Positions 1 to 10,027 of a DNA stretch of 64,000 nucleotides are shown here, one piece after another. Numbering within the stretch: the first letter of the stretch is position 1; the number at the start of each line of letters is the position of its first letter. The notes below the pieces were generated by a model. It did no database searches, was not told the origin of the DNA, and was given only the letters and a program-made list of their open reading frames with translations. Source of the stretch: Helicobacter sp. 11S02596-1 (GTDB lineage Bacteria; Campylobacterota; Campylobacteria; Campylobacterales; Helicobacteraceae); assembly GCF_002272825.1 (NCBI RefSeq), contig NZ_MLAM01000001.1:186001-250000 (forward strand). The letters run 5' to 3'. The translations under genes were made by a program, and so were the position numbers.

Positions 1-405
1 CTCTATGGTCTCATCGGAGGCGATGCGAATGCTATCGAACCCAACAAAAGACCGCTCAGCTCGATGTCGCCTACGATTGTCCTCAAAGATGGCAAGCTCT
101 TTATGGTAGTAGGCAGTCCGGGAGGAGCGAGGATTATTACGACGGTTTTGCAAGTCATCAGCAATGTTATCGACCACCAAATGGATATTTCTGAAGCTGT
201 AGAAGCCCCAAGATTCCATATGCAATGGTTGCCAGATGAAATCAGAATCGAAAAATACGGGATGACAGCAGATGTCAAAGATAATCTCAAAAAAATGGGT
301 TATCAAATCGTTACAAAACCTGTGATGGGCGATGTCAATGCGATACTCATCGATCCAAAAACACAGATTATGTATGGTTCAGGCGATCCTAGAAAAGAGT
401 TTTAG
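1..405 (+). CDS. ggt: Gamma-glutamyltranspeptidase, 3' end (partial)
   Basis: The frame is open from base 1 and encodes the last 134 residues of gamma-glutamyltranspeptidase, the periplasmic N-terminal nucleophile hydrolase that removes glutamyl groups from glutathione and glutamine. The small catalytic subunit is recognisable from NKRPLSSMSPTIV, where the double serine binds the gamma-glutamyl group, and from the glycine-rich GSPGG segment that follows. The end (DPRKEF) is normal for the family. The start lies outside the window. No gene follows for about 770 bases. Confidence 0.93.
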   Translation, partial: LYGLIGGDANAIEPNKRPLSSMSPTIVLKDGKLFMVVGSPGGARIITTVLQVISNVIDHQMDISEAVEAPRFHMQWLPDEIRIEKYGMTADVKDNLKKMGYQIVTKPVMGDVNAILIDPKTQIMYGSGDPRKEF

Positions 406-1173
406 AAAAAACATTATTTTAAACTCGATTCGCCTTTTAAGGCGAATCTGAAGACCCGTTTATCTATGTTTTACTCGGTTTAATTTTTCAGAGAAAAAAT
501 TAAACCTGAAGACCACTCACGGGGAATAATTTAAGGTTTGGGCGGACTGCTGTGCTCCTTGTAGTCGCACAACGAATCGCCGTGCGGAGCTAGTTAAGCC
601 AAGCAGTTGGCTTAACCTTAACGCTCCTCCTGTTCCTAAAGTAATCATCTCGTCAGCCAAGCTACGCTTGTGCGTTCGAGATAGATTTCTAAGGTTTTCA
701 TTATGCGGACTCGATTCAGTTTTTAAACTGAATTTGAAGACCACTCACACCGCACATTCCCTAGTCCCGTATTCCCATACACCTAGCGGTGCATATGGCA
801 ATCGCTCACGCGAAGCTATCAAAGCCAAGCAGTTGGCTTTGACTTAACGCTTCTCATCCTAAAGGATAGGGTTATTCCGTGCTTCGCATATCATCAACTT
901 GGGGCGGGTGGGTAAAGTTTCTAAGGTTTTAAATCCTATCCACTTTCAAACCCAGCCCGCCACGCTTTTTCATCTGGAATTACTCGGGGAGCGGGTCAGG
1001 GGTTTCACCCGCCCGCCCAATGAGTTTGAAGGGAATTTTTTCGCCCACCCACCCGTTTTATTCCCAGCTACCGCAACTCACTCAACCCCTCCCATCAAGC
1101 CCTATAGGGATAAATTTATAAAAGTTTCGATAGAATGCCACCATTTCACAATATCTCTCATAGCGAGGCAAAA
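406..1173. repeat. Gene-free stretch with structured interspersed repeats (copy region 1)
   Basis: No convincing gene. The stretch is a mosaic of repeat modules also found at 2389-3302 and 24727-25639. Hairpin type A (ACTCG, stem, TGAAGACC on this strand) occurs at 427-448, 477-506 and 713-734, each with a different stem sequence that still pairs. Hairpin type B (stem around GCAG, or CTGC on the other strand) occurs at 593-616 and 819-842 with perfect 10-bp stems. Between them are shared blocks such as CCTAAAG and TTTCTAAGGTTTT, and C/G-rich runs near 1000. A 75-codon minus-strand frame at 517-744 looks incidental. Confidence 0.7.
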
Positions 1174-2388
1174 ATGGCAAACAAAAATATCAAAAAAGTA
1201 GTTTTGGCTTATTCGGGCGGGTTGGATACAAGCGTGATCCTCAAGTGGCTTCAGGATTATTATGGTTGCGAGGTCATCACCTTTACCGCTGATATCGGGC
1301 AAGGCGAGGAGGTCGCACCCGCTAGAGAAAAAGCCCAAAAACTCGGTATCAAGCCCGAAAATATTTTCATTGAAGACTTGCGTGAAGAATTTGTCTCTGA
1401 CTACGTATTCCCAATGTTTCGAGCAAATACCATCTATGAAGGCGAATACCTCTTAGGCACAAGTATCGCCCGCCCACTCATCGCCAAAAGATTGGTCGAA
1501 ATCGCCCAAAAAATGGGTGCAGACGCCATCTCTCACGGCGCTACAGGCAAGGGCAATGATCAGGTGCGATTTGAACTCGGAGCTTACGCACTCAATCCCG
1601 ACATCAAAATCATCGCCCCTTGGCGAGAATGGGAGCTTAATTCGAGAGAAAAACTCCTTGATTACGCCGAAAATGCAGGCATTCCTATCGAAAAAAACGG
1701 CAAAAAATCCCCTTACTCAATGGATGCGAACTTATTGCATATCTCTTATGAGGGGCAAATCCTCGAAGACCCTGCCATCGCTCCCCAAGAAGATATGTGG
1801 CGATGGAGCGTTTCGCCGATGAATGCCCCTGATACCCCTGAAGACATCAGCATTGAGTTCAAAAATGGCGATCCAGTAAGTATCAACGAAAAACCACTCA
1901 GCCCCGCAAATCTCCTCGCTGAGCTCAACCGACTTGGTGGCAAACACGGCATTGGCAGGCTGGATTTGGTCGAAAACCGCTACGTCGGTATGAAATCACG
2001 GGGGTGCTATGAAACCCCCGGCGGGACGATTTTGCTCAAAGCCCATCGTGCGATCGAATCGCTTTGCCTAGACCGCGAGGAAGCCCATCTCAAAGATGAA
2101 TTAATGCCAAAATACGCTACATTGATTTATAATGGCTATTGGTTTTCGCCCGAGAGAAAAGCTCTCCAAGCCCTCATCGACAAAACACAAGAAAACGTTA
2201 CGGGCAAGGTTTATCTCAAGCTTTATAAAGGCAATACCATCATCACTGGCAGAGAGTCGAAAAACTCGTTATTTAACCAAGCTTATAGCACCTTTGAAGA
2301 AGACAGCGTTTATGACCAAAAAGATGCCGCAGGATTTATCAAGCTCAATGCTTTGCGTTTCATCATCGCTGGGAAAACAAGGAAATAG
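1174..2388 (+). CDS. argG: Argininosuccinate synthase
   Basis: Joins citrulline and aspartate with ATP to give argininosuccinate in cytoplasmic arginine synthesis. The N-terminus has the PP-loop ATP-binding motif AYSGGLDTS, followed by the aspartate/citrulline-binding stretches [15 protein letters not shown] and [14 protein letters not shown] typical of ArgG. From ATG 1174 the protein is 404 residues, the usual family length. An in-frame ATG at 1135 would add 13 unconserved residues, so 1174 is preferred; a short GAGG lies just upstream. The gene stands alone between two repeat-filled intergenic regions. Confidence 0.96.
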   Translation: MANKNIKKVVLAYSGGLDTSVILKWLQDYYGCEVITFTADIGQGEEVAPAREKAQKLGIKPENIFIEDLREEFVSDYVFPMFRANTIYEGEYLLGTSIARPLIAKRLVEIAQKMGADAISHGATGKGNDQVRFELGAYALNPDIKIIAPWREWELNSREKLLDYAENAGIPIEKNGKKSPYSMDANLLHISYEGQILEDPAIAPQEDMWRWSVSPMNAPDTPEDISIEFKNGDPVSINEKPLSPANLLAELNRLGGKHGIGRLDLVENRYVGMKSRGCYETPGGTILLKAHRAIESLCLDREEAHLKDELMPKYATLIYNGYWFSPERKALQALIDKTQENVTGKVYLKLYKGNTIITGRESKNSLFNQAYSTFEEDSVYDQKDAAGFIKLNALRFIIAGKTRK

Positions 2389-3212
2389 GTTTTAGTTTAT
2401 TATGTTTTACTCGATTCGCCTTTTAAGGCGAATCTGAAGATCATTCCGCAGAGTAAAAATCTGCTACGTTCCTAAAGCAACCATCTCACACCCAAGCCTT
2501 AGGCTGTGCGTTCGAGATAAGTTTCTAAGGTTTTCAATTTTAAACCACTTCCAAACCCAGCCCGCTACGCTTTTTAATCCTGCATTGCATTGGGGGCGTG
2601 TCAGGGGGTTTTACCCGCCCGCCCATTGTTTTTAAGGGGTCTTTTTGACCCGCCCACCCATTAAGGGCGGTCTTCGAAAGGAGAGGCGTAAAAGTGAAGC
2701 CAACTGCTTGGCTTCGCTAGCCTCGCACGCCGATGCGTATATGCCCGCAAGGGCATAGCAGACGGCTAGCCCCCCTGATCCCTTTCTAGCGAGTATAAGA
2801 AATAACCATTAGCGATACAGCTATGGAAAAGAATCATTATTTTTTACTCGATTCACTTGCGTGAATCTGAAAACCGCTACGCAAGGCAAAGCCTCGCTTC
2901 GCTCCTAAAGTTATTGGGTTATTCCCAGCTTTGCTGGTCATCAACCCATTTTCTAAGGTTTTCAAGTCTCAAACTGCTCTCAAACCCAGTAATCTACGCC
3001 CCATCATCTGACCTGTTAAGGGGGTGTGCAAGGCGATTCACTCACCCGAAGTGGTCTTCAGATTCGATTTTTAAAAACTGAATCAAGTAAAACATAATGA
3101 CAACCAAGCAAAAACATATACAAACAATGCCCTAATATCAGCAATTATATAAAGTTTATTTAGTGTATTGATTTATAATATCTTATATCATAAGACTAAA
3201 GATTTGTATTTT

Positions 3213-3239
3213 TTAGCAATATTTTTATATGAATGCTAA
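3213..3239 (+). promoter_or_regulatory. Degenerate CIRCE operator for HrcA
   Basis: TTAGCAATA, nine bases, then GAATGCTAA: the same 9-9-9 layout as the CIRCE consensus (TTAGCACTC-N9-GAGTGCTAA). The right arm matches 8 of 9 and the left arm 6 of 9. It ends about 20 bases upstream of the -10 box of the hrcA promoter, so a bound repressor would cover the -35 region. Autoregulation of this operon by HrcA is well known in other bacteria; here it is inferred. Confidence 0.65.
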
Positions 3240-3258
3240 TTGTATTTACTTTTTTTGG

Positions 3259-3264
3259 TATAAT
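3259..3264 (+). promoter_or_regulatory. -10 box of the hrcA-grpE-dnaK promoter
   Basis: Perfect TATAAT preceded by a T-run and TTGG, 38 bases before the hrcA start. Campylobacterota vegetative promoters rely on this extended -10 with AT-rich upstream DNA rather than a strong -35. Confidence 0.65.
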
Positions 3265-3302
3265 GACAGCAGTTTTTTAGAAATCAAATAAGGTATTTCC
3301 AG

Positions 3303-4109
3303 ATGATACATCGCAAAAAAGATTTGCTTTTAGACAAAATCATTCAAAAATACATCCATTCTCAAGAACCCATTGGTTCAGAAGCCCTAAAAATGTCCTT
3401 GAGTATCAAGATTTCATCCGCAACAATTCGCAATTATTTCAAACTCCTTTCTGAAGAAGGCGTTTTAATGCAGCCCCATATCAGTAGCGGGAGAGTTCCC
3501 ACCCACCTAGCGCTCAAAAATTATTGGCGCAATAAACTCAATGCCAAAGATACGATCTTAGAAATCAATATCCAAAAGTTTCAAAAAGCTTGCGAGGAAA
3601 ATAGTATTTTTGGCATTATCAAAGAAAATGCCCCGCAAGCACTCCAAGAAGTCATCAACCACAACGATAGGTTTTTGATTTTGGATTTTACAACCGATCA
3701 AATCATTTTGCCTTTCAATCAGGCTATGCAAAGATTTGCAAACGAACTCGTTGGCTTGGGCATAGGCGATATCAAGAAAATCGCCCAACAAGTCTGTGCG
3801 ACAACCCTTGTAAAAAAACTCGAGGCTATCACAGAAAATGCACAATTATCTTATTTTGGCATTGAGTTTTTAGGCTTTTTATTGCAACACAAAGAATTTC
3901 AAAAATTATTTTTTGAAATCATTAGTGGCAGGATTTTTGATAGGCTCGATAAAGGGATCTATTTTGATACAACCATCCCAAAAGGCAATATCGCCATCAT
4001 CCAAGATATTGAGCTAGAAAAAAAGGATACCAAAATGCCTTGCAAAATGTTTTGTATGGGGGCATTGGATAGGGATTACATCAGTTTTTATGAAAAAATC
4101 GCCTCATAA
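3303..4109 (+). CDS. hrcA: Heat-inducible transcription repressor HrcA
   Basis: Represses class I heat-shock operons by binding CIRCE elements. The winged-helix N-terminus shows the family pattern [20 protein letters not shown] followed by HISSGRVPT, and the remaining 180 residues match the weakly conserved inserted dimerising and C-terminal parts. At 268 residues it is slightly short, as in other Helicobacter. It is the first gene of an operon with grpE and dnaK, 19 bases upstream of grpE, and a CIRCE-like operator sits in its own promoter. Confidence 0.9.
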   Translation: MIHRKKDLLLDKIIQKYIHSQEPIGSEALKMSLSIKISSATIRNYFKLLSEEGVLMQPHISSGRVPTHLALKNYWRNKLNAKDTILEINIQKFQKACEENSIFGIIKENAPQALQEVINHNDRFLILDFTTDQIILPFNQAMQRFANELVGLGIGDIKKIAQQVCATTLVKKLEAITENAQLSYFGIEFLGFLLQHKEFQKLFFEIISGRIFDRLDKGIYFDTTIPKGNIAIIQDIELEKKDTKMPCKMFCMGALDRDYISFYEKIAS

Positions 4110-4128
4110 ATTACACAAAGGAGCACCA

Positions 4129-4689
4129 ATGGAAAACGAAAAAGAAAACGCCACTCAAGAAGAAATTCCGGCTAATGATTCACCCAACGTCGCCAAAGAC
4201 GAAAATCCATCGCAAGAAATTCAAGAAAACCATCAAGAAAATGGCGGGGAAAATTATGAAAAAAAATATCACGAGCTTCACGAAAATTATGTGCGTGTTT
4301 ATGCGGATTTTGAAAATACCAAAAAACGCTTGGAACGCGACAAATACCAAGCGCTTGAATACGCTTATGAAAAGATAGCCAAGGATTTATTACCCATTAT
4401 CGATACCCTTGAAAAAGCATTGGAAAGTGCGAAAGATACGCATTCAAATGAAGCGGTTATCAAAGGCTTGGAACTCACCATCGAAAACCTACACAAGGTT
4501 TTATCTAAGCACGGCATTGAATGTATTGATTGTGCGAACGATTTTGATCCCAATTTTCACGATGCGATTATGCAAGTCCCCTGCGAAACAAAGCAAGATG
4601 GGGAGATCGTGCAAATCTTGCAAAAAGGCTACAAGTATAAAGAAAGAATGCTAAGACCCGCAATGGTTAGCATCGCAAAAAATAATTAA
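4129..4689 (+). CDS. grpE: Nucleotide exchange factor GrpE
   Basis: Releases ADP from DnaK. About 55 acidic, low-complexity residues are followed by the long helix with [16 protein letters not shown] and then the beta domain with [14 protein letters not shown] and [17 protein letters not shown], all GrpE signatures. ATG 4129 follows a clear AAAGGAG at 4117-4123; an in-frame ATG at 4090 overlaps hrcA and lacks such a site. The protein has 186 residues. dnaK begins 21 bases downstream. Confidence 0.94.
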   Translation: MENEKENATQEEIPANDSPNVAKDENPSQEIQENHQENGGENYEKKYHELHENYVRVYADFENTKKRLERDKYQALEYAYEKIAKDLLPIIDTLEKALESAKDTHSNEAVIKGLELTIENLHKVLSKHGIECIDCANDFDPNFHDAIMQVPCETKQDGEIVQILQKGYKYKERMLRPAMVSIAKNN

Positions 4690-4710
4690 TCTCAACACAA
4701 AGGATAAACA

Positions 4711-6591
4711 ATGGCAAAAGTAATTGGAATTGACTTAGGAACAACAAACTCTGCAATGGCAGTCTATGAGGGCAACGAAGCAAGAATCATCGCCAACAAA
4801 GAGGGCAAAAATACCACACCTTCTATCGTGGCTTTCACAGATAAAGGCGAGATTTTAGTCGGGGAAAGTGCGAAGCGACAAGCCATCACCAACCCCCAAA
4901 AAACCATCTATTCGATCAAAAGAATTATGGGATTGATGTTTAATGAAGACAAGGCAAAAGAGGCAGAAAAACGCCTGCCTTACAAGATCGTAGATCGCAA
5001 TGGGGCGTGTGCGATCGAGATTGCTGATAAGCTCTATACCCCCCAGGAAATCTCAGCAAAAATCCTGATGAAACTCAAAGAAGATGCCGAAGCCTACCTG
5101 GGCGAGGAAGTAACAGAAGCCGTTATCACCGTTCCAGCGTATTTTAACGACAGCCAGAGAAAAGCGACCAAAGAAGCTGGCACCATCGCTGGGCTTAATG
5201 TTTTGCGTATCATCAATGAGCCAACATCTGCGGCACTTGCCTATGGGCTTGATAAAAAAGAATCCGAAAAAATTATGGTTTATGACCTTGGCGGGGGGAC
5301 ATTTGATGTTACCGTGCTTGAAACAGGTGATAATGTCGTGGAAGTCCTAGCAACCGGTGGGGATGCGTTTTTGGGCGGGGATGACTTTGACAATCGCATT
5401 ATTGATTGGGCAACCAAAGAGTTCAAAGACGAAACCGGCATCGACATCAAATCCGATGTGATGGCACTCCAGCGCCTCAAAGATGCTGCTGAAAATGCCA
5501 AAAAAGAATTGAGTTCTGCACAAGAGAGCGAAATCAATCTCCCCTTTATCACCGCGGATGCGAGTGGCCCGAAACACTTAGTCAAAAAGCTCAGCCGTGC
5601 CAAATTTGAAAGCCTCATTGATGATCTCATCGATGAGACCATCAAAAAAATCGATTTTGTCATCAAAGATGCCGGGCTAAGCAAAAGCGATATTTCTGAA
5701 GTCGTGATGGTAGGAGGCTCGACACGAATCCCCAAAGCCCAAGAAAGGGTCAAGGAATTTATCGGCAAAGAACTCAATAAATCTGTCAATCCTGATGAAG
5801 TCGTTGCGATTGGTGCAGCGATTCAAGGGGGCGTGCTTAAAGGCGATGTTAAAGATGTCTTGCTCCTAGATGTTACCCCGCTAAGCTTGGGGATTGAGAC
5901 ACTTGGGGGCGTGATGACTAAAGTCATCGAGCGAGGCACAACCATTCCTGCCAAAAAAGCACAGGTTTTCTCCACTGCTGAAGACAACCAGCCCGCCGTG
6001 TCTATCCACGTATTGCAGGGCGAAAGAGAGCTTGCCAAAGACAACAAATCTTTGGGTAGATTTGATCTCACAGGCATCCCAGCTGCCCCTAGAGGCGTGC
6101 CACAGATCGAAGTAACATTTGATATTGACGCTAACGGGATCTTGACCGTATCAGCCAAAGACAAAGCCAGCGGGAAGTCGCAAGAAATCAAGATTTCAGG
6201 CTCGAGCGGTTTGAGTGATTCAGAAATAGAAAAAATGGTAAAAGATGCAGAACTCCACAAAGAAGAGGATTCCAAGCGAAAAGAAATCATCGAAGTGAGG
6301 AATCAAGCTGATTCATTGGTGTATCAAACCGAAAAAAGCCTCGGCGAACTCAAAGACAAGCTTGAAGCCAGCGAGGTGGAAAAAATCCAAAATGCCCTTG
6401 ATGAGCTCAAAACAACCCTCAAGGATGAAAATGCCTCAAAAGAGGCGATTGAGTCGAAGACCAAAGCCCTCACAGAGGCAAGCCACAAGCTTGCTGAAGC
6501 GATGTATGCCAAAGAAAACAATGCCCAAAATCCAAATCCCGGGGCAAGTAATAAAAAAGATGATGATGTCATCGATGCGGAAGTGGAGTGA
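4711..6591 (+). CDS. dnaK: Chaperone DnaK (Hsp70)
   Basis: Cytoplasmic ATP-dependent folding chaperone. The N-terminal phosphate loop [13 protein letters not shown], the segment [13 protein letters not shown], the linker [15 protein letters not shown], the substrate-binding beta domain and a helical lid with the acidic [10 protein letters not shown] end are all present. 626 residues, full length. It is preceded by CACAAAGGA and is the last gene of the hrcA operon. A GGAGAG...CTCTCC inverted repeat about 60-90 bases downstream may help end the transcript, but it has no T-run. Confidence 0.98.
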   Translation: MAKVIGIDLGTTNSAMAVYEGNEARIIANKEGKNTTPSIVAFTDKGEILVGESAKRQAITNPQKTIYSIKRIMGLMFNEDKAKEAEKRLPYKIVDRNGACAIEIADKLYTPQEISAKILMKLKEDAEAYLGEEVTEAVITVPAYFNDSQRKATKEAGTIAGLNVLRIINEPTSAALAYGLDKKESEKIMVYDLGGGTFDVTVLETGDNVVEVLATGGDAFLGGDDFDNRIIDWATKEFKDETGIDIKSDVMALQRLKDAAENAKKELSSAQESEINLPFITADASGPKHLVKKLSRAKFESLIDDLIDETIKKIDFVIKDAGLSKSDISEVVMVGGSTRIPKAQERVKEFIGKELNKSVNPDEVVAIGAAIQGGVLKGDVKDVLLLDVTPLSLGIETLGGVMTKVIERGTTIPAKKAQVFSTAEDNQPAVSIHVLQGERELAKDNKSLGRFDLTGIPAAPRGVPQIEVTFDIDANGILTVSAKDKASGKSQEIKISGSSGLSDSEIEKMVKDAELHKEEDSKRKEIIEVRNQADSLVYQTEKSLGELKDKLEASEVEKIQNALDELKTTLKDENASKEAIESKTKALTEASHKLAEAMYAKENNAQNPNPGASNKKDDDVIDAEVE

Positions 6592-6949
6592 TAATTATCC
6601 ACACGCACAAATCCCTGTTAGCAATAGGTTGCGCCACTGGCTAGTTAGGCAGGAGAGTAAAAGCGGGGCTAAGCTCTCCTAAGTGCTTAAAAATTTCAAT
6701 TCGCATAAGCCTAGCAACAAAAACCCGCTCAAAATTTCACCCGCCCCGCCCTCAAAAAAAATCGGGCGAGTTGTGAAATTAAAAATCTCTAGTATTTAGA
6801 AGCGAAGCAAGACTTTACCATCTTGCAGAGCGCTCAAGAGATTCACTTTTGCCTTTGCAAAATCAAATCAAATATACAGTCTCTTTCTTGCTTGATTTTG
6901 CTAGGAATTTTTATATAATCACCCCAAAATTTTCACACAAAGGTTTCCT
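6592..6949. other. Intergenic region between dnaK and the glycan locus
   Basis: No gene seen. It holds a possible imperfect terminator-like inverted repeat (GGAGAG near 6652, CTCTCC near 6675, no T-run) and, at its right end, the promoter of the GT8 gene. This is the boundary between conserved housekeeping genes and the variable glycan locus. Confidence 0.6.
6893..6919 (+). promoter_or_regulatory. Promoter of the first glycan gene
   Basis: TATAAT at 6914-6919 with TTGATT at 6893-6898, about 31 bases upstream of the TTG start of the GT8 gene. The -10 is perfect; the spacing of 15 bases to the -35 candidate is short. Confidence 0.55.
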
Positions 6950-8033
6950 TTGGCACAAGAAACAAACAATCCAGAAATACAAATCATCCCGCTAATGTTT
7001 TGCTTTGACAAAAATTATGCCATCCCGGCGAGTGTGGCATTTTATTCATTGCTAAAAAACACCAAACCTATCTCTATGGGGGGGGGGGCAGATCCAATAC
7101 AAACTCTATGTCCTCCACAATGACCTCACTGCCGATCAAATCGAAAAACTCCACCAAACTATCGCCCCATTCCCGCACGCAAAACTAGAATTTATCCCTA
7201 CACAAAATCGTTTTAATGATATTTGGGAGGCACTCCCCTTAAAATCCCATTTTTCAAAAGAATTTTTCTACAAACTCATCATTCCAAGCGTTTTCCCCCA
7301 ATACGACAAAATCATCGTTAGCGATGTGGATGTGGTGTTTTTAGACGATGTGAGCGAAAGTTTTTTGGCATTTGAGCCAGATACAAATGCCTATCTTGCA
7401 GGGATAAAATCCAATGACCCCGATAATATTTTCCCTCTTGTGGGCTGGAAAACAGGGTATAAAAACTTTTCTCCAGCAGAATTTGAAGCTATCAAGCGTG
7501 GCATAGGCGGGGGGTATTTCATTGCCAATCTCAAACAAATGCGCCAAGATAATATCGAACAAAAATTCCTTGACTATCTCCATAATAACGCCAAAAAACT
7601 TGTCCTAGCCGAACAAGATGTGCTTAATATCATCTGCTACCCCCGTATCCAAGCCCTCAGCCTCCGCCATATGATCGGGCACGGGTATTGGAAACATTAT
7701 GGGCAAAATTGGGAAAAATTCACGCCAAAATTTTACTCACAAGAAGAAATCACACAAGCGAGACTTCACCCCATACAGCTCCATTATATCGGGGACAAAA
7801 AGCCCTGGCGCTACCCTGGTGAGCCAAAATCTAGCCTATGGTTTACCTACCTATGCCACACAGCTTTTGCACAAGAATTTTTTGAACAACTCCCAAAAAC
7901 CATCATTGATCTCTACATCAAAAGTCGCTTGCCCTATCGGCTCAAATCCTATGTATGTAAAAATCCTCACTTCATCTTCACACGTGATTTTTACCAAAAG
8001 TTATACCGCAAGCTAAAAAACCTATTAAGATGA
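6950..8033 (+). CDS. GT8 family glycosyltransferase, phase-variable, out of frame as read
   Basis: Retaining GT8 sugar transferase related to LgtC/RfaJ enzymes that extend LPS cores. The N-terminal strand (PLMFCFDKNYAIPASVAFYS) reads from TTG 6950 after AAAGGTTTCC. A G11 tract at 7078-7088 (codon 43) then shifts the frame to a stop about 10 codons later. Downstream the protein resumes in another frame with the DXD motif SDVDVVFLDD, GGGYFIANL and a C-terminal LHYIGDKKPW. One G fewer (G10) joins the parts into about 360 residues. A DVDVV-containing fragment alone would lack the nucleotide-binding start, so the present state is OFF. Confidence 0.88.
7078..7088 (+). repeat. Phase-variable G11 tract in the GT8 gene
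   Basis: Eleven G at codon 43. G10 (or G13) restores the 360-residue GT8 protein; G11 gives a truncated product of about 57 residues. Confidence 0.85.
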
Positions 8034-8051
8034 ATATCAAAGATTTTCCGT

Positions 8052-8057
8052 TAAAAT
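8052..8057 (+). promoter_or_regulatory. Putative -10 box of the rmlA promoter
   Basis: TAAAAT 28 bases before the TTG start of rmlA, in the short gap after the GT8 gene. It would let rmlA be transcribed when GT8 is out of frame. Confidence 0.4.
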
Positions 8058-8084
8058 ACGAGAAACTACATTCTGGAGAATCGC

Positions 8085-8969
8085 TTGAAAGGTATCATTT
8101 TAGCAGGTGGGAGTGGCACGAGACTCTATCCGACTACCCTCGCCCTATCCAAGCAGCTCCTCCCCATCTATGACAAACCGATGATTTATTACCCCCTCTC
8201 GGTGCTAATGCTTGCCAAAATCCGAGAAGTTCTCATCATCTCCACGCCCAAAGATCTGCCATTTTTTAAAGAAATTTTTGGTGATGGCAGTTGGCTGGGT
8301 ATGGGTATCCAATACTGCGTCCAACAATCTCCTGATGGGCTTGCTCAAGGGCTTATCTTGGCAGAAAATTTTATCGGCAATGATGATATTGCCCTCATCC
8401 TTGGGGATAATATTTTTTATGGGCAGGGCTTTTATCCGATGTTAATAGAAGCCCAAAATAATGCCAAAAACGCCCAAGCTACGATTTTTGCCTACCCTGT
8501 CAAAGACCCTGAGCGATTTGGTGTTGTCTCATTCAACCAACAAGGCGAAGTGCTAAGCCTAGAAGAAAAACCCACAAAGCCTAAAAGCAAATTCGCAGTT
8601 ACGGGGCTTTATTTTTATGATAATACAGCGATTAGCTTTGCCAAAAGCCTCCGGCCCAGCGGGCGAGGCGAGCTAGAAATCACCGATGTGAATATCGCCT
8701 ATATGCAAGAAAAAAGGCTCAAAGTCCAGCTTCTAGGCAGGGGATTTGCCTGGCTAGATACTGGCACACACGATAGCTTGATCGAAGCGAGCAGTTTTGT
8801 GCAAACACTCGAACACCGCCAAGGCTACAAAATCGCCTGCCTAGAAGAAATCGCTTACAACAATCGATGGATCGGTGCGGATGAAATCGCCCAGAGATCG
8901 GAACAATTGCAAAAAAGTAGCTATGGAGGCTATCTCAAAATGCTTTTAGAAACCCAAACAATCCACTAA
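8085..8969 (+). CDS. rmlA: Glucose-1-phosphate thymidylyltransferase
   Basis: Makes dTDP-glucose from dTTP and glucose-1-phosphate, the first step to dTDP-deoxysugars. The N-terminus has the nucleotidyltransferase signature [14 protein letters not shown] and continues with [39 protein letters not shown] and [10 protein letters not shown], all diagnostic of RmlA/RfbA. 294 residues is the normal length. Translation starts at TTG behind GGAGA. No rmlB, rmlC or rmlD is in the window, so the 4,6-dehydratase must be elsewhere; the aminotransferase and formyltransferase downstream suggest the product feeds dTDP-4-amino-4,6-dideoxyglucose. Confidence 0.95.
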   Translation: MKGIILAGGSGTRLYPTTLALSKQLLPIYDKPMIYYPLSVLMLAKIREVLIISTPKDLPFFKEIFGDGSWLGMGIQYCVQQSPDGLAQGLILAENFIGNDDIALILGDNIFYGQGFYPMLIEAQNNAKNAQATIFAYPVKDPERFGVVSFNQQGEVLSLEEKPTKPKSKFAVTGLYFYDNTAISFAKSLRPSGRGELEITDVNIAYMQEKRLKVQLLGRGFAWLDTGTHDSLIEASSFVQTLEHRQGYKIACLEEIAYNNRWIGADEIAQRSEQLQKSSYGGYLKMLLETQTIH

Positions 8970-8997
8970 AAATGATTTTTAAACTTAGGAGATTTTT

Positions 8998-10017
8998 ATG
9001 AAAATTAATAATTTTAATTCTGATGAAAAAATATTGCGCTACCCCGAAAAAATCGATCATTTTCTCAATTTTCACAAAACCTTAGTTGTCGCTGAGCTTG
9101 ATCTTACCAACAAATGCAACCATCGCTGTCCGGGCTGTTGCGGGCATAATGAAAATAATGCCGAGCTCTCCAAAGAACAAGTCGAAGCCGTCGTAGCTGG
9201 TCTCAAAAGCCTTGATTGCAAAGGCGTGATCCTCTCAGGTGGTGGCGAGCCGACCATTAGCCCGCATTTTCAATACGCTATTTCCCTATTGAAAAAAGCC
9301 GGTATCAATATCGGGCTAAACTCGCACGGGATGAGCTTAGATGAATCCAAAGCCATCACGATTGCAAACAATTTGGAATATTTCCGCATATCCTTAGACG
9401 CTGGCAGTCCTGAAATGTATCAAAAAATACACGGGATGAAGCCCCACCATTTTGAAAAAACACTTGAAAATATCGCATTGTTTGCCCGCATCAAAAAAGA
9501 GCTAAATTCCAAAACCAGCTTTGGCGTGGGCTTCCTCACCTCAGAACTCACCCAATGCGATATGGAACCTTTTGTGCAATTAGTCAAGGGTGGAGGGGCA
9601 GATTTCGCACAATTCAGACCTTTCACGGGCAACACCCTCGATATTTTGCCAATCTTGAAAGATCTGCGTGAAAAATACGAAGATGAGCATTTCAAAATCG
9701 TTGCGAGTTATCAAAAATACAAAGAAATGAGCGATGTGAGCGATAGGGGTTATAGCAAATGCCACGGGATGTTTTTCTCCACGGTGGTTTCAGCTGATTT
9801 CAAAGTCTGGGCTTGCTTGCATTTTAGGCAAAGTGAGAAGCACTTTTTGGGCGATTTGCGCGAACAAACAATGGAGGAAATCTGGCGGGGTTCAAGAATC
9901 CGTGAAGTTTATGAATCCATCAATTGCGCTGAATGCCCCATTTTGTGCCGAAATGATAGCTTCAATCGCACGCTTGATCGCTTGAGCCTTGATATTACCA
10001 ATAGCGAATTTTTATAA
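8998..10017 (+). CDS. Radical SAM protein with C-terminal cysteine cluster
   Basis: The CNHRCPGC sequence at about residues 39-46 is the CX3CX2C site for the [4Fe-4S]-SAM cluster, and LSGGGEPT is the glycine-rich SAM-binding motif. A SPASM/twitch-like set of cysteines follows (KCHGMFF, CLHF, NCAECPILCRND), which would carry a further cluster. 339 residues, complete, preceded by TTAGGAG. The substrate is not known. Its place between rmlA and a sugar aminotransferase suggests a sugar or glycan-precursor modification, but this is only context. Confidence 0.8.
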   Translation: MKINNFNSDEKILRYPEKIDHFLNFHKTLVVAELDLTNKCNHRCPGCCGHNENNAELSKEQVEAVVAGLKSLDCKGVILSGGGEPTISPHFQYAISLLKKAGINIGLNSHGMSLDESKAITIANNLEYFRISLDAGSPEMYQKIHGMKPHHFEKTLENIALFARIKKELNSKTSFGVGFLTSELTQCDMEPFVQLVKGGGADFAQFRPFTGNTLDILPILKDLREKYEDEHFKIVASYQKYKEMSDVSDRGYSKCHGMFFSTVVSADFKVWACLHFRQSEKHFLGDLREQTMEEIWRGSRIREVYESINCAECPILCRNDSFNRTLDRLSLDITNSEFL

Positions 10018-10027
10018 AAGGTCTACA

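Larger units (their letters stand above)
2389..3302. repeat. Gene-free stretch with structured interspersed repeats (copy region 2)
   Basis: Same repeat family as 406-1173. Type A hairpins lie at 2413-2434, 2850-2867 (both minus orientation) and 3061-3084 (plus orientation). A type B hairpin lies at 2696-2715 with the stem GAAGCCAA/TTGGCTTC around CTGC. The stretch at 2880-2970 holds the CCTAAAG...TTTCTAAGG block around a small CAGCTTTGCTG hairpin. On the minus strand it is open for about 40 codons, but nothing supports translation. The last 100 bases carry the hrcA promoter and operator. Confidence 0.7.

Noticed and set aside
517-744. 75-codon minus-strand open frame in the first intergenic region
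   Set aside because: It overlaps two repeat hairpins, matches no family I know, and similar short frames in the other repeat regions differ in frame and length.
5280-6608. Long minus-strand frames opposite dnaK
   Set aside because: They mirror the codon structure of dnaK and have no protein-like pattern of their own.
6615-6645. A second CIRCE-like site after dnaK
   Set aside because: The left arm TTAGCAATA occurs, but the right half does not pair well and no promoter follows.
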